A model generated the notes under the pieces. It saw only the letters and a program-made list of their open reading frames with translations. It had not been told where the DNA came from and searched no databases. A stretch of DNA of 64,000 nucleotides from an uncultured Lachnospiraceae bacterium (GTDB taxonomy: Bacteria > Bacillota > Clostridia > Lachnospirales > Lachnospiraceae): NCBI GenBank assembly GCA_910585005.1, contig CAJUCN010000003.1, forward strand, positions 194,936-258,935. The letters are read 5' to 3'. The position numbers were made by a program, and so were the translations under genes. Shown one piece after another: positions 7,753 to 16,491 of the stretch (the first letter of the stretch is position 1; every line of letters starts with the position of its first letter).

Positions 7753-9645
7753 ATGGACAAAGTATTGAATTATGAATTCACGAAAGCAGATGATTTACAG
7801 TCAGTGTATTCCATTAATGAGGTAAAGAATAAACCCAATAAAGTATATAGTTTTTTTGTGCAAAGCAGTGCGGAGGTGCTTTATATAATCAATGATGACG
7901 GAACAGTTTATGGCTTAATATCTATTGGTGACATGTATCGTTATTATAGGAATGAGGAAGAAAAACTGCCAATTAATTTAAAGTTCAGTTATGTACAGGA
8001 TGCATCGGATTATGAAGGGGCGGAAACGTTTTTTAGTAAAGTAGATACAATCCATGAAATCCCGGTGATACAGAACAATTTGTTACTGGGCATAATACGA
8101 AAGAATAAGTATAATGTGTTAATATCAAGAGAAACTTTAAAGCAGCGGTTAAGAACCGAACGAAGAGGCAGATGGCAGAGAGAGAAACTGAGACAATTTG
8201 ATCAGGCTGTGTCTATGAAGGTTTTCTATTACAATTTACCACAACGAGAAAGAGTTTCAGAGCAACTTAGAACGGCGCTGGATCATAGAAGGAAGAATTT
8301 GAATATTAGTTCGGGCGTAGAATGTTTGAAGAAAATGTCGAAAGACGAACAAAAAAAGTTTATTGGGAAAAATTATTATGAAGGATATGTAGAAGATTTT
8401 TTGAGGGATTATGAAAATTTAAAAGTGTATCAAAAAAATGGAATTAGCAGATTGGGGGAGTGCTGTAATGAGTCATTTCATATAATTAATGGATACAGAC
8501 AAATTTCTAATAGGCCCAAAGCAGCAAAGAAAAGGATTTGGATGTTTGGTCCATGCACTGTTTTTGGATCCTATGTGAAAGATGATGAAACGATAGAATA
8601 TTATTTGCAAAATTGTCTTTTGAGAAATGGGTACGATAATTATGAGGTTATTAATGTAGGGGATAAAGAGGAGGTTTGTTCGGCTCTTTTTACAGAAAAA
8701 ATGTCATCCGATGATATAGCAATTGTCGTAACCAATTTGATCGATTTGTATAATCGTTGGGGAGAGATAGAGAGTAAAAGCGTATATGAAATATTGGGAT
8801 CTCAATATAAAGGCGATTTGAGCGTATTGTGCATGGAATTAGAGCAGCCGTTAGAGTGTATGCTTGATACCCCGGCTCATTGTAATTATTTAATGAATGA
8901 AAAAATTGCAGAAAAAATTTTTGTTGACCTTTGTCCATGCCTACGCGTTGATCGTTCGTATGTGACTCAGCCGGTTGCTTTGCAGGAGTATTTTGTCTCT
9001 TGGGATGTATTAGAATATTTTGAATGCTATATGGAAAGATATAGTCTTACTAAAGAAGTGGGCAAAAAAGCCGGTGCGATTGTAATGAATTGTAATCCGT
9101 TTACATTAGGACATCGATATTTGATAGAAGAGGCATGTAAGTATGTGGATATTCTCTATGTATTTGTAGTGGAAGAGGATAGATCGTATTTTAGATTTAA
9201 AGATAGGATTGAAATGGTGATACAGGGAACAAAGGATTTGAAAAAGGTACATGTAGTTCCCTCGGGTAAGTATATGATTTCGAAGGAAACTTTTGCACAG
9301 TATTTTGAGAAGGATCAAATTGTTGTGCAGGTGGATGATATGGATTATGACGTGCATATCTTTGGAGAAATAGTGGCAGATATGTTGGGGATTACTTGTC
9401 GGTTCGTGGGTGAAGAACCATTTGACGCAGTTACGAAAAAATATAATGAAACTATGAAGCGCATTTTGCCAGAGTATGGAATAAAGCTGGTAGAGATACC
9501 GCGTAAGGTGCAAGATGGTGTCTGCATTAGTGCATCCAAGGTACGTCAGTATATAGAACAGGGGAAAGAACAAAATGCGTATATGCTTGTGCCGGAGAGT
9601 ACGAAGCGGTATTTGGATAAAATGAGAACACACAATTTAAGGTAG
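7753..9645 (+). CDS. CBS / SGNH-like / citrate-lyase-ligase-type nucleotidyltransferase fusion
   Basis: Three parts can be seen. Residues about 15-125 look like a CBS pair (VLYIINDDGTVYGLISIGDM; HEIPVIQNNLLLGII). Residues about 260-400 begin IWMFGPCTVFGSYVKDDETI, like block I of SGNH hydrolases or sugar acyl-esterases, but with Pro-Cys where GDS is usual. Residues about 438-625 closely resemble the C-terminal domain of [citrate lyase] ligase CitC (GAIVMNCNPFTLGHRYL, with the TLGH nucleotidyl-transfer motif at about 448-457, and ISASKVRQYI near the end). No citrate lyase genes are nearby, so activation of a small acid or polyol for glycan decoration is more likely than citrate lyase activation. 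GTG 7747 is possible, but AAGGAG at 7739-7744 favours ATG 7753. Confidence 0.75.
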   Translation: MDKVLNYEFTKADDLQSVYSINEVKNKPNKVYSFFVQSSAEVLYIINDDGTVYGLISIGDMYRYYRNEEEKLPINLKFSYVQDASDYEGAETFFSKVDTIHEIPVIQNNLLLGIIRKNKYNVLISRETLKQRLRTERRGRWQREKLRQFDQAVSMKVFYYNLPQRERVSEQLRTALDHRRKNLNISSGVECLKKMSKDEQKKFIGKNYYEGYVEDFLRDYENLKVYQKNGISRLGECCNESFHIINGYRQISNRPKAAKKRIWMFGPCTVFGSYVKDDETIEYYLQNCLLRNGYDNYEVINVGDKEEVCSALFTEKMSSDDIAIVVTNLIDLYNRWGEIESKSVYEILGSQYKGDLSVLCMELEQPLECMLDTPAHCNYLMNEKIAEKIFVDLCPCLRVDRSYVTQPVALQEYFVSWDVLEYFECYMERYSLTKEVGKKAGAIVMNCNPFTLGHRYLIEEACKYVDILYVFVVEEDRSYFRFKDRIEMVIQGTKDLKKVHVVPSGKYMISKETFAQYFEKDQIVVQVDDMDYDVHIFGEIVADMLGITCRFVGEEPFDAVTKKYNETMKRILPEYGIKLVEIPRKVQDGVCISASKVRQYIEQGKEQNAYMLVPESTKRYLDKMRTHNLR

Positions 9646-9656
9646 GAGGTTAGACC

Positions 9657-10997
9657 GTGCCAAAGATTACAGTAATCATGCCATCGCTGAATGTTGCGTC
9701 ATATATGCGTCAGTGTTTAAGGAGTGTTTTGGAGCAAACCTTGGAAGATATCGAAGTGGTTGCCGTAGATGCAGGTTCAACAGATGGAACTTTAGAAATA
9801 TTGCAGGAATATGTGGCTGCAGACCGAAGAATTTCGGTTATCCAGTCTGATAAAAGAAGTTATGGCTATCAGGTGAATGTTGGTTTAGAAGCAGCACAGG
9901 GAGAGTATATCAGCATTGTTGAAACAGATGATAGAATTGCAGATGACATGTATGAAATGCTTTATGCTGTTGCCAGAGACCAGAATTTAGATTATGTAAA
10001 AGGCAGGGGAATGTTTTTTATTGATTTGAAGAATGGATCGCAATGGCAGACGCCAATCTGGCTGCCATTATCCGATGATGAGATTGGGAAAGTGATCGTG
10101 CCTTGCGATAAGCCGGGGATACTGGAATATGACGTATTTCTATGGAATGGGCTTTATAAAAGAGAGTTTTTGAAAAATATACGTTTCAATGAGTCAGAGG
10201 GAGCGGCTTTTCAGGATCAGGGTTTTTTATTTCAAGTCATTAGCAGTGCTGGAAAAGCGGTATATCTTGATAAAGTTGTTTATTATTATCGGCAGGATAA
10301 TAGTGGCTCATCTGTGGTAAATTCCAATGGTTTTCATTTTTTAGTAAATGAATATGCTTATATGAAACAATTTTTGCCGAAAAAGGAAATAATTTGGACA
10401 AAAATGTATTATATTAGAATGTTGAAACAGTGCTTTGGACGATATAGGAGTATGACAATAAAAGGAGAGTTTTGGGAAGATGCTTTGGACGATATAAGGA
10501 TATTAAAACAATGGATTTTAGAAGCTTATAATAACGGGTTCTTGCAGGAAGATGTTATTTCACTAAAGGATAGGGAGCTTTTAGAAATATTTATGAAAGA
10601 TGAAAGAAAGCTGTTTACATATCTCTTGGCGGAAACATATTCGAAAGCAGAGTTGTTTTTTAGGTTAGTGGATAAGATCAAAGACAGAAGTATTGTAGTT
10701 TTTGGCTGTAGCGCAACAGGAAGATTTGTACATGCGCTCTTTGAGAATAAAATGCAGGGTAAGGTGGTGGCATTTTGTGACAACAACAGTGCTTTATGTG
10801 GCAGCAGTATACAGGGAGTAAAGGTGATGGAGCCGGCGGAAGCGGTGAAAGCGTATCCGAACGCTGCCTTTATCATTACGGGGACAAGAAGTGCCGAAGA
10901 TATGAAAAGGCAGTTGAAACAAATTTCAAAAGCAGATATCTGTTTTTTTGAATATACGCCTGAAATAGAAATGAGATTATTTTTAATGGAATTATAA
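9657..10997 (+). CDS. Glycosyltransferase family 2 with C-terminal Rossmann-like module
   Basis: N-terminal GT2 domain of the GT-A fold: ITVIMPSLNVASYMRQCL, then VVAVDAGSTDGTLEIL, and the acidic VETDDRIADDMYE near residues 86-98 for the metal-bound nucleotide sugar. YLDKVVYYYRQDNSGS further on is typical of GT2 enzymes of polysaccharide loci. Residues about 342-440 carry the module (IVVFGCSATGRFVHALF, then VVAFCDNNSALCGSSIQGV, later FIITGTRS). GTG 9657 is preceded by AGGAGG at 9644-9649, a strong site that fixes this start. It lies 11 bases after the previous gene, inside the presumed operon. Sugar donor and acceptor are unknown. Confidence 0.87.
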   Translation: MPKITVIMPSLNVASYMRQCLRSVLEQTLEDIEVVAVDAGSTDGTLEILQEYVAADRRISVIQSDKRSYGYQVNVGLEAAQGEYISIVETDDRIADDMYEMLYAVARDQNLDYVKGRGMFFIDLKNGSQWQTPIWLPLSDDEIGKVIVPCDKPGILEYDVFLWNGLYKREFLKNIRFNESEGAAFQDQGFLFQVISSAGKAVYLDKVVYYYRQDNSGSSVVNSNGFHFLVNEYAYMKQFLPKKEIIWTKMYYIRMLKQCFGRYRSMTIKGEFWEDALDDIRILKQWILEAYNNGFLQEDVISLKDRELLEIFMKDERKLFTYLLAETYSKAELFFRLVDKIKDRSIVVFGCSATGRFVHALFENKMQGKVVAFCDNNSALCGSSIQGVKVMEPAEAVKAYPNAAFIITGTRSAEDMKRQLKQISKADICFFEYTPEIEMRLFLMEL

Positions 10998-11013
10998 ATT
11001 TGTGAGGATGAGT

Positions 11014-13359
11014 ATGGTGACAGCAAAGGAACTTATAAGAGAATTGCCTAAAGGATTAATAAAATGGCAGAAATTCAAGGAAGGCAGCAGCGTGCTGTTT
11101 CTTGGTGGCGGAGAAGAAACTGATGATGTAATGGTGGAAGCATTAGCGGAGGCCGATTTACAAGTATTTGTAAAAAATTTATCAGAGATAGAAGAAATAG
11201 AAAATAGGGAATTTGATTATGTGGTCGTTATGAGAGCGATTGAGCATATGAAAGATATTTTGACTGTCAAGAAAGTATTGGCTTCAATACATGCTGTACT
11301 GAAAAGGAATGGCAAGCTGATTATTGGAATGGATAATCGGCTTGGTATACGATATTTTTGTGGAGATAAAGATATTTTCACAGGCAGAAATTTTGATAGT
11401 ATAGAAAATTATGCACATATACGACCAGAGGATTTGTCAAATTTGGGAGGACGTACTTATTCAAAGGCAGAAATTACGTTGATGTTGGAACAGGCAGGAT
11501 TTCAAATACATAAGTTTTATTCGGTATTTCCGGTACTTATGAATCCGCAAATTATTTTGGCTGAAGACTATGCGCCCCAGGAGAAATTGGATGTACGGAT
11601 ATTTCCACAATATAATGATAACAGTACGGTTTTTCTTGAGGAGGAAAAATTGTACTCGGCGTTGATTGAGAATCATATCTTTCATACAATGGCAAATGGT
11701 TTTTTGATAGAGTGTCCCAAGGCAGAAAGTAAAGACCTACTTGACGTCAATCAGGTTACGGTTTCCATGGAGCGTGGAAAAGAAAATGCAATGTATACAA
11801 TAATCCATGGAAATGAAAGTGTTGAAAAGAAGCCTGTCTATACAGAAGGAGGAGATAAAATAAAACAAATTGCGGAGAATAACATCTTTTTGCAAGAGCA
11901 TGGAGTTAAAATGGTGGAGGGTAGTATTATAGAAGGCAGTTTCTTGATGGCCTATCAGCAGGGAATTTCCGCATTGGAATATTTTAGGACATTAATTTAC
12001 AGCGATCAGAAGCTTTTTTTGAGAAGGCTGGAAGAATTTTGGGAGATTATTTTAAAATCATCAGAACATGTGTCATACGATGATATTAATTGGGAACAAT
12101 TTGAGCCAGGATGGCAAAAAAGGAAGTTGGATGATCCGGAAAGGGAAAAATGGAAGAGAGTTGCGTTTGGTTCACAGGAGGATCGGGAGGCACTTGGGGT
12201 CATTTTAAAGAGAGGATATATTGACTTAGTAGCTCTAAATTGTTTTTGGACGGATGACGGTTTTGTTTTTTATGATCAGGAGATGTATGTAGAGAATTTA
12301 CCTGCTAAGACAATTCTTTTACGGACAATTGGGTTGATATACCGGGAGAATTGCCAATTGGAGAGGGCATTGCCCTCTTATCTTGTAAAAAAACGGTTTA
12401 ATCTGGATCGATTCCAAAACTTATTTGATTATTTTACAGATAGATATCTGAATCATTTGAGGAATGACGATTTACTTAGAACGTATCATAATAATGTGCG
12501 AAGAGACGTGGGAATTGTAAATTCGAACCGACAAAGAATGAACTTTTCGACAGACCGGTTCGATCAGTTATTCCGCGATATCTTTAGGGGAGTAGAGGGT
12601 AGAAAAATTTACCTTTTTGGGTCAGGTAATTTTGCCAAAGCATTCTTGTCAAGGTTTGGGAATGATTATGAGATAGAAGGCATCTTAGATAATAATCCTG
12701 AAAAGTGGGGAACTAAATGGAACCACATTGATATTTTATCGCCCAAAGTGTTGCAAATGATCCCGGAAGGTACTTACAAAGTTATTATTTGTATTAAAAA
12801 CTATGTTTCCGTAATAAAGCAATTGGATCAGATGGGGATAAAAAATTATAGTATTTTTGACAATAACTTGAAATATCCTAGAAAAGTAAAACCAGTGGCG
12901 ACAGGGGAAAGTATTGTTTCACATGAGGCAAAAAAATATCATGTGGGTTATATAGCAGGAGTCTTTGATCTGTTTCATATGGGGCATTTAAATTTGTTAA
13001 AACGTGCTAAGGAACAGTGTGATTATTTAATAGTGGGTATAGTGAATGACGAAAGTGTTGTGAAGAATAAAAAGACTATGCCGTTTATGCCGTTTGAGGA
13101 ACGGATGGAGTTGGTGAAAGCATGCCGCTATGTGGACGAAGTAGTAGAAATTCCGACAGAATATAATAATACTGATGAGGCATATCGTAGATATCAGTTT
13201 GACGTACAGTTTTCGGGAAGTGATTATGCAAAAAATCCTGTTTGGCTGGCTAAACAGGATTTTTTGAGGAAACAGGGATCGGATATGGTCTTTTTTCCAT
13301 ATACTGAATCTACAAGTTCTACAAAATTGAAGGCACTGATTAATAAAAACTTGTTATAG
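11014..13359 (+). CDS. Four-domain fusion: methyltransferase / kinase-like / Rossmann-like module / TagD-type cytidylyltransferase
   Basis: Residues about 20-190 resemble a class I methyltransferase (SVLFLGGGEET near 25-35, VVMRAIEHMKD, HAVLKRNGKLIIGMDNR). Residues about 270-470 resemble phosphotransferase-like domains found in glycan-locus fusions (GYIDLVALNCFW, GFVFYDQEMYVENLP near 415). About 528-622 is the cluster's module (IYLFGSGNFAKAF, then GILDNNPEKWGT). About 642-781 is a glycerol-3-phosphate cytidylyltransferase-like domain with GVFDLFHMGH (649-658, the HxGH nucleotidyl-transfer motif) and TESTSSTKLK near the end, matching the ISSTKIK block. GTG 11002 and ATG 11008 are in frame, but GAGG at 11004-11007 sits 6 bases before ATG 11014. 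It may provide the CDP-linked donor for the TagF-like protein at 6186-7715. Confidence 0.82.
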   Translation: MVTAKELIRELPKGLIKWQKFKEGSSVLFLGGGEETDDVMVEALAEADLQVFVKNLSEIEEIENREFDYVVVMRAIEHMKDILTVKKVLASIHAVLKRNGKLIIGMDNRLGIRYFCGDKDIFTGRNFDSIENYAHIRPEDLSNLGGRTYSKAEITLMLEQAGFQIHKFYSVFPVLMNPQIILAEDYAPQEKLDVRIFPQYNDNSTVFLEEEKLYSALIENHIFHTMANGFLIECPKAESKDLLDVNQVTVSMERGKENAMYTIIHGNESVEKKPVYTEGGDKIKQIAENNIFLQEHGVKMVEGSIIEGSFLMAYQQGISALEYFRTLIYSDQKLFLRRLEEFWEIILKSSEHVSYDDINWEQFEPGWQKRKLDDPEREKWKRVAFGSQEDREALGVILKRGYIDLVALNCFWTDDGFVFYDQEMYVENLPAKTILLRTIGLIYRENCQLERALPSYLVKKRFNLDRFQNLFDYFTDRYLNHLRNDDLLRTYHNNVRRDVGIVNSNRQRMNFSTDRFDQLFRDIFRGVEGRKIYLFGSGNFAKAFLSRFGNDYEIEGILDNNPEKWGTKWNHIDILSPKVLQMIPEGTYKVIICIKNYVSVIKQLDQMGIKNYSIFDNNLKYPRKVKPVATGESIVSHEAKKYHVGYIAGVFDLFHMGHLNLLKRAKEQCDYLIVGIVNDESVVKNKKTMPFMPFEERMELVKACRYVDEVVEIPTEYNNTDEAYRRYQFDVQFSGSDYAKNPVWLAKQDFLRKQGSDMVFFPYTESTSSTKLKALINKNLL

Positions 13360-13410
13360 AATGTTTTAGGATGGACGGATAGAATAGGAAATGTACAGAG
13401 GGAATTTAAG

Positions 13411-15300
13411 ATGTGTGGCATATGTGGATTTATTGCAAAAAAACCGGATACATTGGAGAACTTATTTAAAATGAATACTCTTCTTGCACATCGTGGCCCT
13501 GATGATCATGGAGAAGAAATTTATCAAATACGACATGGAAGATATGTAGGGTTTGCTCAGCGCAGACTATCCATTTTGGACTTGTCCGCTGGGGGACATC
13601 AGCCAATGCATTCACCAGATCATCGTATTAGCCTTGTTTTTAATGGGGAGATTTATAACTATAGAGAACTTAAGGAACAATTGGATGGTTATCCGTTTTC
13701 TTCTACTTGTGATACTGAGGTGATGATAGCCGCTTATCTAAAATGGGGTATTGATTTTGTCAATAGACTGAATGGAATGTTTGCGGTTGCTTTACTAGAT
13801 AGAGAAAAGGGAGAAGTTTATCTTATAAGGGATCGCATTGGCAAGAAACCCCTTTACTATTATCAGGACTTTGAAAACAATATTGTTTTTGCTTCAGAAT
13901 TAAAGGCTGTATGCCAGTCAGAGCTGGTTCATCCGGAGATAAACAAGGAAGTGATAGGAAGATATATTTACAAAGGTTATATTGCTTCGCCAGATACTAT
14001 ATACCGAAACATATATAAACTGGAGCCGGGAGGTATCCTTAAAATATCGGAAACAGGGATTACCCGCAAAAAATATTGGGATATTGGACAGCAGTATAAT
14101 ATACATAAAAAAAGGTTGGTTCTTGATTACAGACAGGCAAAGTATGAACTTAAAGAGTTGCTTAGACAATCGATCAAGAAAAGGTTAATATCGGATGTTC
14201 CTTTGGGAGCATTTTTGAGCGGCGGATATGATTCGTCACTTGTATGTGCCGTTGCTACGGAAATATCAGGCAGACCAATTAAAACTTTTACGATAGGGTT
14301 TTATGAAGGTAAGTATAATGAGGCGGTATATGCTAAGGAGGTAGCAAAAGAACTGGGGACTGACCATACGGAGATGTACCTTTCAGAAAAGAATGCATTG
14401 GATATGGTGGAAAGTATAGCGCAATATTATGATGAACCTTTTGCTGATGCATCCCAGATACCAACGATGCTGCTCTCGCAATTAGCTAAGACCCAGGTCT
14501 CTGTAGTATTATCAGGTGATGGTGGGGATGAGCTATTTGGGGGATATAACATATATACATTCATGCAGGAAGCAGAAAAACGCAAATACAGGGGCAGGAT
14601 GTTATATATGCTTAGTACAATCATACCAGGTGTCAAACAGTCTGCTATGTGGAAAAAGAGGAAACGTGTTTGGAGACTGGTATCAGATGACAATAATAAA
14701 GAAGCCAGGACGCAAGGAGGTGTAAATACATATTTTGATATCATTAATAGTTTATTATTGGAGGGAAACTCCAGATTCTATTATGAGTTTGAATCGAGAT
14801 ATCAGGAAAAGAGATATGATATAACAAGAATGTTGCTGGATATGGATACATATTTGCCGGATGACATTTTAACTAAAGTAGATAGGGCATCAATGAGGTA
14901 TGCGCTGGAGTGCAGATGTCCTATATTAGATAAAAACGTGGTAGAATATTCGTTTAGGCTTCCGGCAGATTTTAAAGATGACCATGGAAATCAAAAAAGG
15001 ATCTTAAAAGATATTACCTATGAATACCTTTCGCGTGAGATTATGGACAGACCTAAAGCCGGATTTAGTATTCCTTTGGATAAATGGTTAAGGACTGCTT
15101 TAAAGGAAAAGGTTATGGACTGGACGAACAAGGAATATCTTAGAAGACAGGGAATCTTTGATGCGGATATGCTTGGAAACTTTATAGATAATTATATGAA
15201 AATGGGAGATTTAGGGCCGGGGTCAGGACATAATTATTCATCATTTGTATGGGCGTACTTTATGTTCCAACAGTGGTATGACAGGTATCAGAACAGATGA
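13411..15300 (+). CDS. asnB: Asparagine synthase-type glutamine amidotransferase
   Basis: Glutamine-hydrolysing amidotransferase of the AsnB family. Met is followed by Cys2 in MCGICGFIAKK, the N-terminal nucleophile of the glutaminase domain (class II); AHRGPDDHG is the glutamine-site loop. The synthetase half has the PP-loop FLSGGYDSSLVCA near residues 268-280 for ATP, and SGDGGDELFGGYN near 368. Length (629) is normal for the family. In surface-glycan loci such proteins often amidate uronic or other acidic sugars rather than aspartate, and the position inside this cluster favours that role, but free asparagine synthesis cannot be excluded. ATG 13411 follows GAGGGAATTTAAG. There is no module or CBS domain attached. 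Confidence 0.9.
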   Translation: MCGICGFIAKKPDTLENLFKMNTLLAHRGPDDHGEEIYQIRHGRYVGFAQRRLSILDLSAGGHQPMHSPDHRISLVFNGEIYNYRELKEQLDGYPFSSTCDTEVMIAAYLKWGIDFVNRLNGMFAVALLDREKGEVYLIRDRIGKKPLYYYQDFENNIVFASELKAVCQSELVHPEINKEVIGRYIYKGYIASPDTIYRNIYKLEPGGILKISETGITRKKYWDIGQQYNIHKKRLVLDYRQAKYELKELLRQSIKKRLISDVPLGAFLSGGYDSSLVCAVATEISGRPIKTFTIGFYEGKYNEAVYAKEVAKELGTDHTEMYLSEKNALDMVESIAQYYDEPFADASQIPTMLLSQLAKTQVSVVLSGDGGDELFGGYNIYTFMQEAEKRKYRGRMLYMLSTIIPGVKQSAMWKKRKRVWRLVSDDNNKEARTQGGVNTYFDIINSLLLEGNSRFYYEFESRYQEKRYDITRMLLDMDTYLPDDILTKVDRASMRYALECRCPILDKNVVEYSFRLPADFKDDHGNQKRILKDITYEYLSREIMDRPKAGFSIPLDKWLRTALKEKVMDWTNKEYLRRQGIFDADMLGNFIDNYMKMGDLGPGSGHNYSSFVWAYFMFQQWYDRYQNR

Positions 15301-15376
15301 ATTTTAGAGATGGTGAAATGCAAAATTGCGTGTCCCCGCAGGCAGTATTTATTGATGATGCAGAGGAGAATTTTAT

Positions 15377-16462
15377 ATGACTGAGAAAATTCAATGGGTA
15401 TATGATAATTTGGAAGATAATAAATCTAAAATGATTTTTCAAAATAGGAAAAATTATGTTGAAAGCGGGGAGGAAAAATATATTGAAGATATAGTTCGTA
15501 TTGGCCTACCTGAATATACCCATAACATATACTATAGCGGGAAAGAAAAAGGACTATATGAGAAATTAAAAAAATGCGATAGAAAAGTAATTATGTGGGG
15601 AATAGGATTTAGGGGAAGAAGAATCCTGAAGGAATGTAATGTCAACTGCATTAGAGTGGATTACATTGTAGATAGTGATATTGAAAAGCATGGAACTTTC
15701 ATAGACGGGGTTCTGGTAACTTCTTTGGAGAATATTGCCCAAAAGGAAGATGTGACGGAATGCATGTTCTTGATTACACCGATGTATTATGTCAATGAAA
15801 TTCGGCAGGAATTGATGAAATATCATTGTGAATATGTAGAGATATTGAATAATTATTACTCTTATTTTGCAGATGATCAATATTTTGACGATGAAATTAT
15901 TTCTTTTGAAGAACAGGAAATATTTATTGATGGCGGATGCTTTGACCTAGGAACAACAAAGCGTTTTTTAAGCAAATTAGCTAAGGCGGGGAAAATGTGT
16001 AAAAAGATATATGCGTTTGAGCCTGATAGGGAAAATTTTGAAAGATGCAAAAAGGAAATAGCCCAAAACAGATACAATAATATTGATATTGTAAATGCCG
16101 GTTTATGGAATAAAGACACGTTTGTCCGGGTGAAAAATCTTGCAACTGCCGGGGCGTACATAGAAGAATCAGAAGGGGAAGAAGTGTGTAATGCGAGGGC
16201 AATTGCACTTGACGCTTATATTAATAAAAATGAAAGAGTTACGTTCATCAAGTTTGATATAGAGGGTGCAGAACTGGAAGCATTGAAAGGTGCGAAAGGA
16301 ATTATATCTTCATACAGACCGAAACTTGCAATATGCTTATATCATAAAAAAGAGGATTATTGGCAAATACCATATTATGTCAAAGAGCTGGTACCTGAAT
16401 ATAAATTGTATATAAGACATTATAGTAACTATTCATCAGAAACAGTTTTGTATGCAATTTAG
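15377..16462 (+). CDS. FkbM-family methyltransferase with N-terminal Rossmann-like module
   Basis: Residues about 175-360 match FkbM methyltransferases, which O-methylate sugars or polyketides with SAM: FIDGGCFDLGTTKRFL near 183 is motif I, KIYAFEPDRENFERC is motif II with the acidic residue, and FIKFDIEGAELEALKGA near 290-305 is the hallmark late motif of the family. Residues about 68-160 are the cluster's module (VIMWGIGFRGRRIL, then DYIVDSDIEKHGTFIDGV). About 65 N-terminal residues before the module are unassigned. ATG 15377 follows GAGGAGAATTTTAT. Together with the methyltransferases at 2342 and 11014 this gives up to three methylation steps in the cluster. Confidence 0.85.
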   Translation: MTEKIQWVYDNLEDNKSKMIFQNRKNYVESGEEKYIEDIVRIGLPEYTHNIYYSGKEKGLYEKLKKCDRKVIMWGIGFRGRRILKECNVNCIRVDYIVDSDIEKHGTFIDGVLVTSLENIAQKEDVTECMFLITPMYYVNEIRQELMKYHCEYVEILNNYYSYFADDQYFDDEIISFEEQEIFIDGGCFDLGTTKRFLSKLAKAGKMCKKIYAFEPDRENFERCKKEIAQNRYNNIDIVNAGLWNKDTFVRVKNLATAGAYIEESEGEEVCNARAIALDAYINKNERVTFIKFDIEGAELEALKGAKGIISSYRPKLAICLYHKKEDYWQIPYYVKELVPEYKLYIRHYSNYSSETVLYAI

Positions 16463-16491
16463 AAAGAGATAAAGAGAATGGAGATATAACA

